A stretch of DNA of 33,663 nucleotides from JAAZFF01 sp964405775. Its GTDB lineage: Bacteria; Verrucomicrobiota; Kiritimatiellia; RFP12; UBA3636. The notes under the pieces were generated by a model. The model was not told where the DNA came from. It saw only the letters and a program-made list of their open reading frames with translations, and did not search any database. A program made the position numbers and the translations under genes. How positions within the stretch are numbered: the first letter of the stretch is position 1; each line of letters opens with the position of its first letter. This document shows, in pieces, positions 1-8,730 of this stretch. The stretch covers positions 1 through 33,663 of the forward strand of contig CAYOPG010000017.1 of the NCBI GenBank assembly GCA_964405775.1, read 5' to 3'.

Positions 1-290
1 TGTCCCAGTACATATATCTCAAAGCTATGGTGGACTATGCGGATAAGTACGGTGAAAGCAGAGGCAGCGCACTATATCTTGATCCAAGGGGGGAAACTCC
101 GCACCCAGCGCTTGATAAAAAATTCTCATTTCGCTGTGTGGAATCGAGTTCGTCGAAAATGGTGCAGGAGGTAATATTTACGAATGGCTCATGCGCCTTC
201 AACTGGCGTGAAGTACGGCCTATACCTGACGAGGAAGACTTCTTCGAGAACGTCTGGCGCGGATACCGCGAAGACGGGAACGTCCGTTGA
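1..290 (+). CDS. C-terminal fragment of an unidentified protein
   Basis: An open frame runs from the window edge (frame beginning at base 3) to a TGA at 288-290, giving about 95 residues of a gene that starts outside the window. The visible part has a helix-like stretch, then GESRGSALYLD, and a tail rich in Phe, Trp and acidic residues (EEDFFENVWRGYRED). The ESRG-type motif after a helix recalls the C-terminal helical domain of fumarate reductase or succinate dehydrogenase-type flavoproteins, but this is only a resemblance and no cofactor motif is visible. Its last 71 bases overlap, tail to tail, the 3' end of the ZnuB-like permease gene. It could equally be a family I do not recognise. Confidence 0.5.
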   Translation, partial: SQYIYLKAMVDYADKYGESRGSALYLDPRGETPHPALDKKFSFRCVESSSSKMVQEVIFTNGSCAFNWREVRPIPDEEDFFENVWRGYREDGNVR

Positions 291-1092
291 CGATTGCGTA
301 AGCCGCAATCGCAATAAGTGCGGAAGATATGACTATTGGCGGCGATGGCTGGCTGTCGAGGTGCCAGCTTATCGCCAGACCAGCAGCCATCGACAGGAAT
401 GCGATGACCGCAGAGAGCGCCATCATAGGGATGATGCGTCTCGTAAACTGACGCGCAGCCATCGACGGAAGCGTGAGAAGGGCTATCACAAGCACGATGC
501 CGACAACTCGCACAAGCAGCACAATCGCAAGAGCTGTGGCGAGAGAAATAATCGTTTCAAAAAGTTTCGTATTCACTCCACGCGCTTCCGCGAGTTCGGA
601 ATTAAAGCATACCGACAGGATGCCACGCCAAAATATAGCGATGGATGTTATTATGGCGGCGTCGAGCGCAAACATCGTGATTATGTCATCGGCAGAGACC
701 AAAAGAATCGAACCGAACATGTAATTCATGAGGTCGTTCTGGTAACCCGGGGTGGCATTCATGAATGCTATTCCAACCGCCATTCCAACCGTCCAGACGG
801 TGCTTAGGGCTGCGTCGTTGACCGCAGTTTTTCCGGTTTGCATGTAAGCGATGAAAAGCGCTGCGGAGATCGCTGCAAGAAGTGCGCCGAGCGTCGGAGA
901 GAACCATTCAATGCCGCGTGCAACAGCGAGGAACTGCGCAAGTCCAAGTCCTGCAAGAACTGAGTGCGAGACAGCGCCCGCGACGTATGTATTGCGTCGC
1001 ACCAGTGTCAGTGTACCGACCGTGCCACATGCGATCGAGGCGGCGGCTGCGGTCAGCAGCGGAAGCTCCATTACTTGAGGAATTGGGATCAT
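220..1092 (-). CDS. ABC-3 family metal transporter permease (ZnuB/MntB-like)
   Basis: This is a 290-residue polytopic membrane protein of the ABC-3 permease family, which moves zinc, manganese or iron across the inner membrane with a separate ATPase and binding protein. About eight hydrophobic segments are visible, with family landmarks such as RRNTYVAGAVSHSVLAG near the N-terminus and VGIVLVIALLTLPSMAAR near residue 200. The ATG at 1092 is chosen because it forms an ATGA overlap with the stop of the preceding permease, implying translational coupling. A longer frame from 1173 would start with a basic non-family leader inside the upstream gene. The Arg-rich C-terminal tail (RRSRRSLPRQV) extends into the convergent gene. 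No partner ATPase or binding protein is present here, so the metal cannot be assigned. Confidence 0.85.
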   Translation of the reverse strand: MIPIPQVMELPLLTAAAASIACGTVGTLTLVRRNTYVAGAVSHSVLAGLGLAQFLAVARGIEWFSPTLGALLAAISAALFIAYMQTGKTAVNDAALSTVWTVGMAVGIAFMNATPGYQNDLMNYMFGSILLVSADDIITMFALDAAIITSIAIFWRGILSVCFNSELAEARGVNTKLFETIISLATALAIVLLVRVVGIVLVIALLTLPSMAARQFTRRIIPMMALSAVIAFLSMAAGLAISWHLDSQPSPPIVISSALIAIAAYAIVNGRSRLRGIRARRSRRSLPRQV

Positions 1093-2792
1093 ACCCGGAA
1101 AATAGCGCCCATTTTCTTGCCGAGGAGGACGCTGACTCCGACGATGGTGACGGTTAGAAACGCCATTGCCCACACGCCCAGAGCTGAGGCAATGTAACGA
1201 CCTGTTCCGAGAAGCTGGAACAACTCGTAGATCGTCTTCGTGATGGGGTAGAACTGCGCCTGCTGGGCGAGCATGAGGCTGTCGGAGACCTCTAACATGC
1301 TGAATGCGAATACGAGGAGGCAGCCCGCAATAAGGTTCGCGGTTATCAGGGGTATTGTGACGCGCCGCAGAGAGACTATGGGGGACGCCCCGAGGTTGGC
1401 CGCAGCTTCTTCAAATGTTTCGGAGGTCTGCTGCAATCCCGCTACGGCGGAGCGCACCATGTAGGGGAGGCGGCGTACCGCGTACGCAATAACGAGGAAG
1501 AGGGTCGGATTGACCCGCACGTCGAAGAAAGTTGTCCACAACGGGTTGCCGCGCACCCAGCTCAAATTGGAGAGCCAAGAGCTGATGGCGAGGTATCCAA
1601 ACGCCATGACTAGTCCAGGAACAGCAAGCGGAATCATGGCCATGGCATCGAGTATTCCGGCGCCTCGGATTTTTGAACGAACCACTATGAAAGCGATCGA
1701 AAGCCCGAGGGCAATGTTTATTACGAGCGCCAAGGATGAGAAAACAAGGCTGTTGCGGATTGAGAGAACGGTCATGTCGTGTCCAAGCGCCTCAATGTAA
1801 TTGGCCGTAGTGAGGACTGAGGGGACAAGTGACTGGTACCAAGAACCAGGCTTCGCGAAACTGGTGAGAATGACGCCGATGTGCGGGGCGAGCGCAACTA
1901 CAGTGACGATGGCAAACGGGATCAGTGGGAGGAACTTTGCTGCGCCGTGTGGTTTGATGGGGGTGAACGAGACGGCAGCCTTGCCCTGCATCGCGTACGA
2001 TTGGCGTCCGAAAGCAAGTTTTCCAATGGCGTAGATAATCACGCTGACAGTCAGGACGACGAACACTAAAGCATACGGAAACGGGTTGGAGCCGATTTCC
2101 TTTAAAGCGTCGAACACCTGCACAGACGCGCACTCTGTGTAGTTCAACATCAATGGGGCGCCGAGTTCGGTAAAGCTCCAGATAAAGACAATGGTGCCGC
2201 CGGCGAACACGCCAGGCATTATCAGAGGAAGGGTTATCTTGAAAAACCGCTTAAACGCCGGACAGCCGAGGTTGGCCGCAGCCTCTTCCATTGCGGGATC
2301 CACGTTGGCTAACGCTGCGGTGGTATTCAGATATACGATGGGGTAGAGTGACAGCGCCTGTATGGCTATGACTCCGAAGTACCGTGCCTGACCAATCCAG
2401 TCGATAGAAGTGCCGAGGAGGGCGTTGAGCGCGCCGTAGCGTCCAAGAATCTGCGTCATCCCTATTGCTCCTACAAAAGGCGGCAGGATCATCGGCACTA
2501 GCACGAGTGCTGAGAATAACGCCTTTCCTGGGAAATCGTATTTGTGCGAAATCCAGGATAAAGGCAGGGCGATTGCCATTGACAGCAATGTAGTGCCTAT
2601 GGCGATGGAGAAGCTGTTTGCGAGTCCTTCAGCATAGATCGGGTTCTGAAAAACCCCGAGAAGATACTTAAGGGTGAATTTGCCTTCCACCCAGAAGCCT
2701 CCCTTGACAACAAGGAAAATCGGCAGGATGAAAAGTATTCCCAAAGTGGCGGCGATTATAGCGGGGAGAATGTATCGTTTACTTTTTTTCAT
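1089..2792 (-). CDS. Iron(III)-type ABC transporter permease, two fused permease domains (FbpB-like)
   Basis: This 567-residue inner-membrane protein contains two binding-protein-dependent transport permease domains in tandem. Each carries an EAA-type loop that docks on the ATPase: EEAAANLGCPAFKRFFKITLP in the first half and EEAAANLGASPIVSLRRVTIP in the second. Roughly twelve hydrophobic segments are visible. This architecture is typical of FbpB/AfuB ferric-iron permeases and of the ThiP and phosphonate relatives, so iron is the likeliest but not the only substrate. The ATG at 2792 is preferred over a TTG at 2828 because AGGA lies five bases upstream and the protein then begins MKKSKR before the first membrane span. 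It overlaps the ZnuB-like gene by four bases. Confidence 0.88.
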   Translation of the reverse strand: MKKSKRYILPAIIAATLGILFILPIFLVVKGGFWVEGKFTLKYLLGVFQNPIYAEGLANSFSIAIGTTLLSMAIALPLSWISHKYDFPGKALFSALVLVPMILPPFVGAIGMTQILGRYGALNALLGTSIDWIGQARYFGVIAIQALSLYPIVYLNTTAALANVDPAMEEAAANLGCPAFKRFFKITLPLIMPGVFAGGTIVFIWSFTELGAPLMLNYTECASVQVFDALKEIGSNPFPYALVFVVLTVSVIIYAIGKLAFGRQSYAMQGKAAVSFTPIKPHGAAKFLPLIPFAIVTVVALAPHIGVILTSFAKPGSWYQSLVPSVLTTANYIEALGHDMTVLSIRNSLVFSSLALVINIALGLSIAFIVVRSKIRGAGILDAMAMIPLAVPGLVMAFGYLAISSWLSNLSWVRGNPLWTTFFDVRVNPTLFLVIAYAVRRLPYMVRSAVAGLQQTSETFEEAAANLGASPIVSLRRVTIPLITANLIAGCLLVFAFSMLEVSDSLMLAQQAQFYPITKTIYELFQLLGTGRYIASALGVWAMAFLTVTIVGVSVLLGKKMGAIFRV

Positions 2793-2836
2793 TTCCGTCC
2801 TATATTTCCTTCCGCTTTTCACGGCCAAACCAACGT

Positions 2837-3862
2837 TTACTCAAGCGTTGTTATTAAGTCTCTGAGGCTGAGGTGTCCGATCATGTCAACGTCCTGGGAG
2901 TGTCCAGAACGGTATGAAACAATTGTTCCAGCGAAGCGGCCTCCGTCAAGAAGTGCCACGGCAGCTAGCAAGTCAAGCGTGGCGCGGTGCCACACTGCCT
3001 CCAATGATTTCCCCTCAAAAATGAGTTTGGGCTCGTTGAAGTATTTGTTTTTGCCGTGTATAAGAATATTGGAGGTCGTGTAGCCGAGGTTTCTCGTGTC
3101 AGCGAAAAGCTTTCCTATCGTCTTTGTGTAGAGATATTGGCTGTACGGTGCGTTTGTACGCGCCTCTGCGCCGATTTTGAACGTTTCGGGCGTTAGATCG
3201 AAAAGAATGCGCTGTTGACCTATTGAGCTCTTGAAATCGATTCCGCAGTCCACACGTAGACCGTACTGTCCCGGTTTAGCCGGCAGGAACGTCAGAAAAT
3301 CACCACGCGTGCCACCGAATGTGACGGGTTCCTTTACGGTGATGAATTTCGCCGGGGCGTCTGTTTCAGTGATGCCAGCTTTAAGGATAGCCTCGACGAG
3401 ATCGAGGTTCCCCCTGTTGAACAGCGGGGGATCGCCGGAATCGGTGCTGATTAGAATGCTGTCTATACCCATGCCTACTTTCAGGGCAATTATGTGCTCG
3501 ACCATGCGGAGGTAATTGTGGGGGTTGCCACAACGCAACACGATGTTGCGCGCAGTAGTCCATACGTTTCGAATTGAGACTTTGAATGGGAACTGCTCGC
3601 TGAGGTCGGTGCGGTCGATCCACCAACCATCCTCTTCGTATGGAGAGAAGGTCAACCTGCTATCATTCCTGTTGCTGAAAGTCGCGTGGCCGGACACTGA
3701 TTCTGTTCCGATGATTGTTGTGTGCTTCATCGAAAAAGGGTAGGGGCCTTCATTCAAGATTATATGGTCAATCGGCTGCTTCTTGAGGTTGTCGACGGCT
3801 CTGCGGACCGACTCAATGTCGCCGCCAACGAGTTTGCCGATTTCGTAATCAGGTGTTGTCAT
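2837..3862 (-). CDS. lpxC: Divergent LpxC-family protein (UDP-3-O-acyl-GlcNAc deacetylase-like)
   Basis: LpxC is the zinc-dependent deacetylase that commits UDP-GlcNAc intermediates to lipid A synthesis in the cytoplasm. Family landmarks visible in this 341-residue protein are KHTTI near residue 47, the MVEH zinc-ligand motif (H123) followed by GMGIDSILI, and the catalytic-His motif YRSGH (H321) near the C-terminus. Several canonical elements are altered. The usual HKxxD zinc motif reads WHRATLD (H292 to D297), one residue too long. The PIMDGSA element reads PLFNRGN. The GD after HKxxD is replaced by alanines. There is an N-terminal extension of about 44 residues before the family start, although another ATG at 3730 would remove it without a better ribosome site. 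Fold membership is convincing; deacetylase activity is uncertain. Confidence 0.72.
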   Translation of the reverse strand: MTTPDYEIGKLVGGDIESVRRAVDNLKKQPIDHIILNEGPYPFSMKHTTIIGTESVSGHATFSNRNDSRLTFSPYEEDGWWIDRTDLSEQFPFKVSIRNVWTTARNIVLRCGNPHNYLRMVEHIIALKVGMGIDSILISTDSGDPPLFNRGNLDLVEAILKAGITETDAPAKFITVKEPVTFGGTRGDFLTFLPAKPGQYGLRVDCGIDFKSSIGQQRILFDLTPETFKIGAEARTNAPYSQYLYTKTIGKLFADTRNLGYTTSNILIHGKNKYFNEPKLIFEGKSLEAVWHRATLDLLAAVALLDGGRFAGTIVSYRSGHSQDVDMIGHLSLRDLITTLE

Positions 3863-3886
3863 ATGTTAAATTTTCTCGGAAATCCG

Positions 3887-5052
3887 CTATGCGCCAGCCA
3901 GTTTGAGCTGTTCGACAAGCATGCCGCCGTTTTCGAACTGCGAGCGAACCATGTCGCCTGTGATAACCAGGCTTCTTTTTTTCTTTTTGCCTTTCGCAGA
4001 AGCGACTTCGTACATCACGTCGGTCATAAGTTCTTCCATGATCGCGCGCAGGCCGCGGGCTCCAGTCTTGCGCTTGAGAGCTTCCACGGCCATGGCGCGG
4101 ATGGCATCGTCCTCGAACTTGAGATCGATGTTCTCCATGGCGAAGAGCTTGCGGTACTGGCTTGCTAAGCAATTGCGTGGTTGCGTCAGTATATGGATCA
4201 GGTCGCTCTCTGTCAGCGGAGACAGAACCGAAACCACAGGAAGACGCCCAACGAACTCCGGTATCATCCCGTATTGGATCAGATCTTCCGGCTCGGGGTG
4301 GAGAGCCCTCCTGTTTTCTTTTTCAACCGACTGCCCCTCTCCTGTAAAGCCGAAATGCTTATTGGCTGCGCGCCTGTTCATGATTGCGTCGAGGCCGACG
4401 AATGCTCCGCCGCAGATGAAGAGAATGTTGGTGGTGTCTATCTCGAGATAACGCTGCTCCGGGTGCTTTCTTCCGCCTGCGGGAGGTACATGTGCGACTG
4501 TTCCCTCAAGGATTTTGAGAAGCGCCTGCTGTACACCCTCACCGGAGACGTCGCGCGTGATCGAAACGTTGTCCGTACGGCGGCCGATCTTGTCAATTTC
4601 GTCAATAAACACGATGCCGGTCTGCGCCTTTTCAACGTCCATATCGGCGGCCTGCAAGAGATTGAGAAGGATGTTTTCAACGTCTTCTCCAACATATCCG
4701 GCTTCGGTTAATGTTGTTGCATCGGATATAGAGAAAGGCACGTCGAGCATCTTGGCGAGAGTCCGGGCGATCAACGTTTTCCCGGAACCTGTTGGACCAA
4801 GCAGAAGTATGTTGCTTTTTTCGATTTCCACGTCTTGGAAGTCGTCAAGCGACACGTNNNNNNNNNNNNNNNNNNNNNNNNNNNNNNNNNNNNNNNNNNN
4901 NNNNNNNNNNNNNNNNNNNNNNNNNNNNNNNNNNNNNNNNNNNNNNNNNNNNNNNNNAACGCAATCAGATTGGGTTCAAGTTCTGAGGGTACGCCGCAGA
5001 ACGTGCATTTCTGGCTTCGGTTCCCTTTGCTTCCTGTTTTTCTAGTTGCCAT
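3887..5052 (-). CDS. clpX: ATP-dependent Clp protease ATP-binding subunit ClpX, interrupted by a scaffold gap
   Basis: ClpX is the AAA+ unfoldase that recognises tagged proteins and feeds them into ClpP. The N-terminal piece (5052 to 4958) begins MATRKTGSKG and carries the first CTFC pair of the zinc-binding domain. The C-terminal piece (4857 to 3887) has Walker A GPTGSGKT, the pore loop GYVGEDVEN, Walker B IVFIDEID, the RKH loop GGRKHP, the arginine-finger region PEFVGRLP and sensor-2 KTGARGLR. The two pieces are separated by 100 Ns and are not in register across them. Comparison with E. coli ClpX suggests about 70 residues are missing, so the gap is really nearer 200 bases. The gene starts four bases after the clpP stop, as expected in a clpP-clpX operon. 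Confidence 0.95.
4858..4957. other. Scaffold gap (100 Ns)
   Basis: Exactly 100 consecutive undetermined bases lie within clpX. The length is a placeholder: the flanking clpX frames are out of register by the written spacing, and the missing part of the protein (second zinc-finger Cys pair and the region before Walker A) should need about twice this length. Confidence 0.98.
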
Positions 5053-5056
5053 CTAC

Positions 5057-5674
5057 TCAGTTGCCTTTTGCCGGCTTCGGTGTCATGGGTCTGGGCACGA
5101 GGACTTCGTCTATAATGCCGTAATCCTTCGCCTCATTTGCGGACATGAAAAAGTCGCGGTCGGTATCGCGCTCTATCACGTTCATAGGCTTGCCTGTCGT
5201 CTCGTGGAGAATTTTATTCAGATATGCGCGGTTGCGGATAATCTCGTCTGCCTGTATACGAATGTCCGCCGCTTGCCCCTCCGCTCCTCCGCTTGGCTGG
5301 TGAATCATTATGCGGGAGCTTGGGAGAGCAAAGCGTTTGCCTTTAGTGCCAGCCGCAAGCAGCACTGCCCCCATGGACGCTGCTTGACCTATGCAATAGG
5401 TGGCGCAGTCGCACTTGATATACTGCATGGTGTCATATATTGCAAGACCTGCCGTGACAACGCCTCCAGGTGAATTTATGTAAACGGATATGTCTTTCTC
5501 GGCGTTTTCCGACTGCAGAAACAGCAGTTGGGCGATAACCACAGTAGATATAGCATCGTGGATAGGGCCGCCGATGAACACGATACGGTCTTTAAGAAGA
5601 CGCGAATAGATGTCGTATGAGCGTTCGCCGCGTCCGGTTTGCTCTATTACAAATGGTACGTACTGTGAGTTCAT
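5057..5674 (-). CDS. clpP: ATP-dependent Clp protease proteolytic subunit ClpP
   Basis: This 205-residue protein is a standard ClpP, the serine protease that assembles as a double heptamer and degrades substrates delivered by ClpX. The catalytic triad is visible as S100 in GQAASMGA, H125 in MIHQPSGG and D174 in ERDTDRD. The oxyanion and handle region YINSPGG is intact near residues 65-71. The length matches the E. coli protein without its propeptide. The ATG at 5674 is preceded by AAGGA at seven bases' spacing. It lies 55 bases after the trigger-factor gene and four bases before clpX, the usual tig-clpP-clpX order, and is probably co-transcribed with both. Confidence 0.97.
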   Translation of the reverse strand: MNSQYVPFVIEQTGRGERSYDIYSRLLKDRIVFIGGPIHDAISTVVIAQLLFLQSENAEKDISVYINSPGGVVTAGLAIYDTMQYIKCDCATYCIGQAASMGAVLLAAGTKGKRFALPSSRIMIHQPSGGAEGQAADIRIQADEIIRNRAYLNKILHETTGKPMNVIERDTDRDFFMSANEAKDYGIIDEVLVPRPMTPKPAKGN

Positions 5675-5729
5675 TGTTTTATCCTTCAGTATTTGCCGAC
5701 TCTGAGTCGTTCGGCGCTACGGTCTCTCT

Positions 5730-7046
5730 CTACGGGTTAAGGGTTTGTGTCGGTGTTGCCTTCTCAAGCAGGGCGCCTAGCGTTTTTTCCCTTATGGCGT
5801 ATGCGCGGAGGGTTCTGATCCGCGACTCGTTATTCAACACTTCTTTGGCTTTCGCTTCACTAAGACGCTCAGCTTCGAAAATCCGAGTCACAAAGTCACT
5901 GAATTCTTCGGTGGACAACTTAATGTCAAGTTCTTGGGCGATCTTATCCAATATGAACCCGCTTCTCATACTTGAATCCGCTTGCTCGCGAGCAGATTTC
6001 ATTGCCTCTTCTCGGCCTTTCTCAAGTTCTTCTTTCGGAATCCCGCGACGCAAGTTGTACTGTATGATGTCGCCTAAGGCTTCTTCGGTTCTGCGCTCGA
6101 GCTCCCTCTGTGGAATCTCGAATTGAGTAGACTTCAACAAATAGTCTGAAATCTGGTTAATCCGACGACTCCTATCGCTATGAAGAGCCTTGCTTTCAAG
6201 GAAAAGACGCAAACGCCCCTTGAGTTCATCTACGCTCTTAAGTTCCAGCCGTTGCAGGAAAGTCTCGTCAATTTCAGGCACGGCGAGATGGCGGCCTTCG
6301 CCAACAGTGATTTTGTACTCGGCAACGATGCCACGAAGACTTTCTTTGTGGAAATCATCTGGATACTGAACTGTAACGGTTAATTGATCCCCGAGCTTTT
6401 TGCCTACGAGTTCGTCCGTTATTCCGGGAACGGCGTAGTATTTACTTCCTACAGTGCACCAGGAGTTCTCCTTGTCTGCGAAAGCGGCGCTATCTGCAAC
6501 CACTTCTGACAGGGGCTTGCCATCGACTGTTGCGGTGTACGAGATGCAGACCATGTCGTCCTGTGCAGCCACCGTATTCTCGTCGAAATCTTTGAATTGC
6601 GCCATATTCCGGCGCATCGACTCCATTTCGGCTTCTACCTGTTCATCCGTGACGGCGGTATCCGCGTTGTCAACAGGTATTCCCTCGTACTTTGGCAAAG
6701 CGAATTCCGGCAAGAGATCTACCGTGGCGACAAACTCCGTCCCGCCTTCTTCAGTTTTGCGGACATCGCTGATGTCGATTAGCTCATAGACCTTGAGTTC
6801 CTTGTCTTTCACCGCCTTCGAGTAATACTTGGATACAACTCGGTTCATGGAATCTTGCGCAATGTCGGCGCCGTACTTGCGAATTATCGCATCGCGTGGC
6901 GCTTTTCCTTTGCGAAAACCAGGGATGTTGCCGGAATTCATGTAAGATTTGACCACTGCCTCCTCTTCGGCGACGGCTTCGTCCTTCGTAACGGTGCAAA
7001 TTATTTTTATTCTGCTCTGTGATACAGCGTCTGTTTCAATATTCAT
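5730..7046 (-). CDS. tig: Trigger factor, ribosome-associated chaperone
   Basis: Trigger factor binds ribosomal protein L23 at the exit tunnel and shields nascent chains. The 438-residue length is normal. The ribosome-docking signature GFRKGKAP is at residues 43-50. A central FKBP-type domain follows (roughly residues 150-250, including DDMVCISYTATVDG), and then a long helical C-terminal arm domain rich in Glu, Arg and Lys. The gene leads the tig-clpP-clpX cluster. No clear Shine-Dalgarno sequence precedes the ATG at 7046. A candidate promoter lies in the 99-base spacer upstream. The stop is 55 bases before clpP. Confidence 0.95.
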   Translation of the reverse strand: MNIETDAVSQSRIKIICTVTKDEAVAEEEAVVKSYMNSGNIPGFRKGKAPRDAIIRKYGADIAQDSMNRVVSKYYSKAVKDKELKVYELIDISDVRKTEEGGTEFVATVDLLPEFALPKYEGIPVDNADTAVTDEQVEAEMESMRRNMAQFKDFDENTVAAQDDMVCISYTATVDGKPLSEVVADSAAFADKENSWCTVGSKYYAVPGITDELVGKKLGDQLTVTVQYPDDFHKESLRGIVAEYKITVGEGRHLAVPEIDETFLQRLELKSVDELKGRLRLFLESKALHSDRSRRINQISDYLLKSTQFEIPQRELERRTEEALGDIIQYNLRRGIPKEELEKGREEAMKSAREQADSSMRSGFILDKIAQELDIKLSTEEFSDFVTRIFEAERLSEAKAKEVLNNESRIRTLRAYAIREKTLGALLEKATPTQTLNP

Positions 7047-7082
7047 TCGTAGGTTGCTTTAACGTGTGGAAATCAAGTCGTG

Positions 7083-7112
7083 AATGTATCATGAAACACC
7101 CATTGACGGCAA
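7083..7112 (-). promoter_or_regulatory. Candidate promoter for tig-clpP-clpX
   Basis: On the minus strand TTGCCG (7107-7112) is followed after 18 bases by TACATT with an upstream TG (extended -10 form, 7083-7088). It is the best sigma-70-like match in the spacer between the large-subunit gene and tig. The match is moderate, so this is tentative. Confidence 0.3.
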
Positions 7113-7145
7113 TTCCAAATTACAGCTTCATTATTTGTTGCCATA

Positions 7146-8720
7146 CTACAGGTCGTGCCCGCAGTATGAAAGGTTGAAACTCTTGTTGCAAATGGGAAAG
7201 TCAGAAATTTGCTCCCCTCGCAGAGCCAGCGCCAATGCAAACCAGTTGCGGAATGACGGATCGACTATTTTGTAGCGGCTGAAACGGCCGGTTGCATCCG
7301 TTACTGCTATGTGGACTAGTTCTCCGCGCCAAGCCTCCTCGACGGATACTGCAATGCTCTCTGGAGCCAATGGCTTGGTTGGGGCTGGTGTAACGTTTGT
7401 AAGGGGTTTTGATGATACCGCTTGCAATACTTCGCAAAGCCATGCATGTGAGGCATCTATTTCGAATCGGCGGATTTTTATGCGTGACAGGACGTCCCCT
7501 TCAACAGGTGGAAGTGTCGGGAATGAGAACGGGAATTGATGATGCTCCGACTTCTCGTTCGGTGTCGCCAGATCGAGGCGGGAGTCGATTGCAAGGCCTG
7601 AAGCACGCGCCGCGACGCCCACAGCACCTATTGCACGAGCGTCTTCAGCAGACACCGTTCCGGTGCGTTCAAAGCGATCTAGTACGGTGGCCTCGTCTAG
7701 CATAATGTCCAGAGCTATGTCGAGATCACGCTTCGAGCGCATCAGCCAATTGCGTATTTTAACGGCTTTCTCGGACGAGAGTCCTGTTTTCATACCCCCG
7801 GGAACTATCACGTTGCGGCCGAATCTGTTGCCTGCTATTTCCGCCGTCATGTTGAGGTATTCGCCACGGAGACGCCCGCAGTAGGAGGCGGTGGGAAGGT
7901 AGGCGACATCGCCGGCAAGCGCACCAAGGTCTCCTACGTGGTTGGCCATGCGTTCAAGCTCTAACATAATCCGGCGCATAAGCAGCGAGTCGCTCGAGGG
8001 ATGGGACGACGAAAGCGCCTCAACTATTGCGGCGTAATTGGATGCCGAGGCGGCTGTTGTGTCGCCTGCGGCGGTTTCTGCAAAGTGGATAGAGAGCTGG
8101 TCTGGACCACCTTCGAACATGCGTTCTATTCCTCGGTGTTGATAGCCTAGAGAGATTTCGAGGTGATGGACTTCCTCTCCCAGACATTGGAACCGGAAGT
8201 GGCCGGGTTCTATGACTCCGGCGTGAACCGGCCCCACCGCTACTTCATGAACAGCTGATCCGTCAAGTTCGAAGTTTTTCGTCACAGCCGGCTCGATAGT
8301 AGCGTCGGCGGGGCGCCCCCAGGCATCCCGCGATGGGGCTGCTGGTTTATGGAATCGGACAGGTTTCAGCCACGGATGCCCCTTGGGGATTATTCCGTAT
8401 TGTTCGGCAATTTCTCGTTCAAAGAGATGGAGAGCGGGAATCGTGGGCGTGAACGAATCGTATTCGTATGCAACTGGGGCGGAGGCGGCAAGGAGTGAAT
8501 GCGAAGAGGCATCCAGCAAAATAGCGAACAGGCGGTAGGGCAGTGAGCTGTTGCGCACAGAGTCGAACGGCATCGCAAAAAAAGCAAGTATGCGAACGGA
8601 CTCAGAGGCCATCAGCTCTTCTATGCAAGTCCGAAGGAGCTCCGGTGTCAGAACAGGGATTGTGGCGATGTCCGTTTGCTCGCCTTTCTTGATGAGTGTG
8701 AAATTACAGAGATTGATCAT
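7146..8720 (-). CDS. HyfG/HycE-like large subunit without NiFe ligands (Ehr-type)
   Basis: This 524-residue protein fuses a NuoC-like N-terminal domain (ending EREIAEQYGIIPKGHP near residue 140) to a NuoD/hydrogenase-large-subunit-like domain that begins GPVHAGVIEPGHFRF. In active group 4 hydrogenases the helix after YxHRGxE carries CxxC and the C-terminus carries a second CxxC to hold nickel. Here the corresponding stretches read AETAAGDTTAASAS and DPSFRNW, and no CxxC pair exists anywhere in the protein. It therefore resembles the large subunit of energy-converting hydrogenase-related complexes and complex I, not a hydrogenase. The C-terminal DFPICNKSFNLSYCGHDL is typical of that subgroup as I recall it. 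The ATG at 8720 follows the HyfF-like gene by ten bases. A longer in-frame leader from 8858 overlaps that gene and is not family-like. Confidence 0.9.
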   Translation of the reverse strand: MINLCNFTLIKKGEQTDIATIPVLTPELLRTCIEELMASESVRILAFFAMPFDSVRNSSLPYRLFAILLDASSHSLLAASAPVAYEYDSFTPTIPALHLFEREIAEQYGIIPKGHPWLKPVRFHKPAAPSRDAWGRPADATIEPAVTKNFELDGSAVHEVAVGPVHAGVIEPGHFRFQCLGEEVHHLEISLGYQHRGIERMFEGGPDQLSIHFAETAAGDTTAASASNYAAIVEALSSSHPSSDSLLMRRIMLELERMANHVGDLGALAGDVAYLPTASYCGRLRGEYLNMTAEIAGNRFGRNVIVPGGMKTGLSSEKAVKIRNWLMRSKRDLDIALDIMLDEATVLDRFERTGTVSAEDARAIGAVGVAARASGLAIDSRLDLATPNEKSEHHQFPFSFPTLPPVEGDVLSRIKIRRFEIDASHAWLCEVLQAVSSKPLTNVTPAPTKPLAPESIAVSVEEAWRGELVHIAVTDATGRFSRYKIVDPSFRNWFALALALRGEQISDFPICNKSFNLSYCGHDL

Positions 8721-8730
8721 GGCGTCTAGA

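Noticed and set aside
3722..4711. Long open frames on the plus strand across clpX and lpxC
   Set aside because: They lie opposite clearly recognisable clpX and lpxC coding sequence and show no family features of their own.
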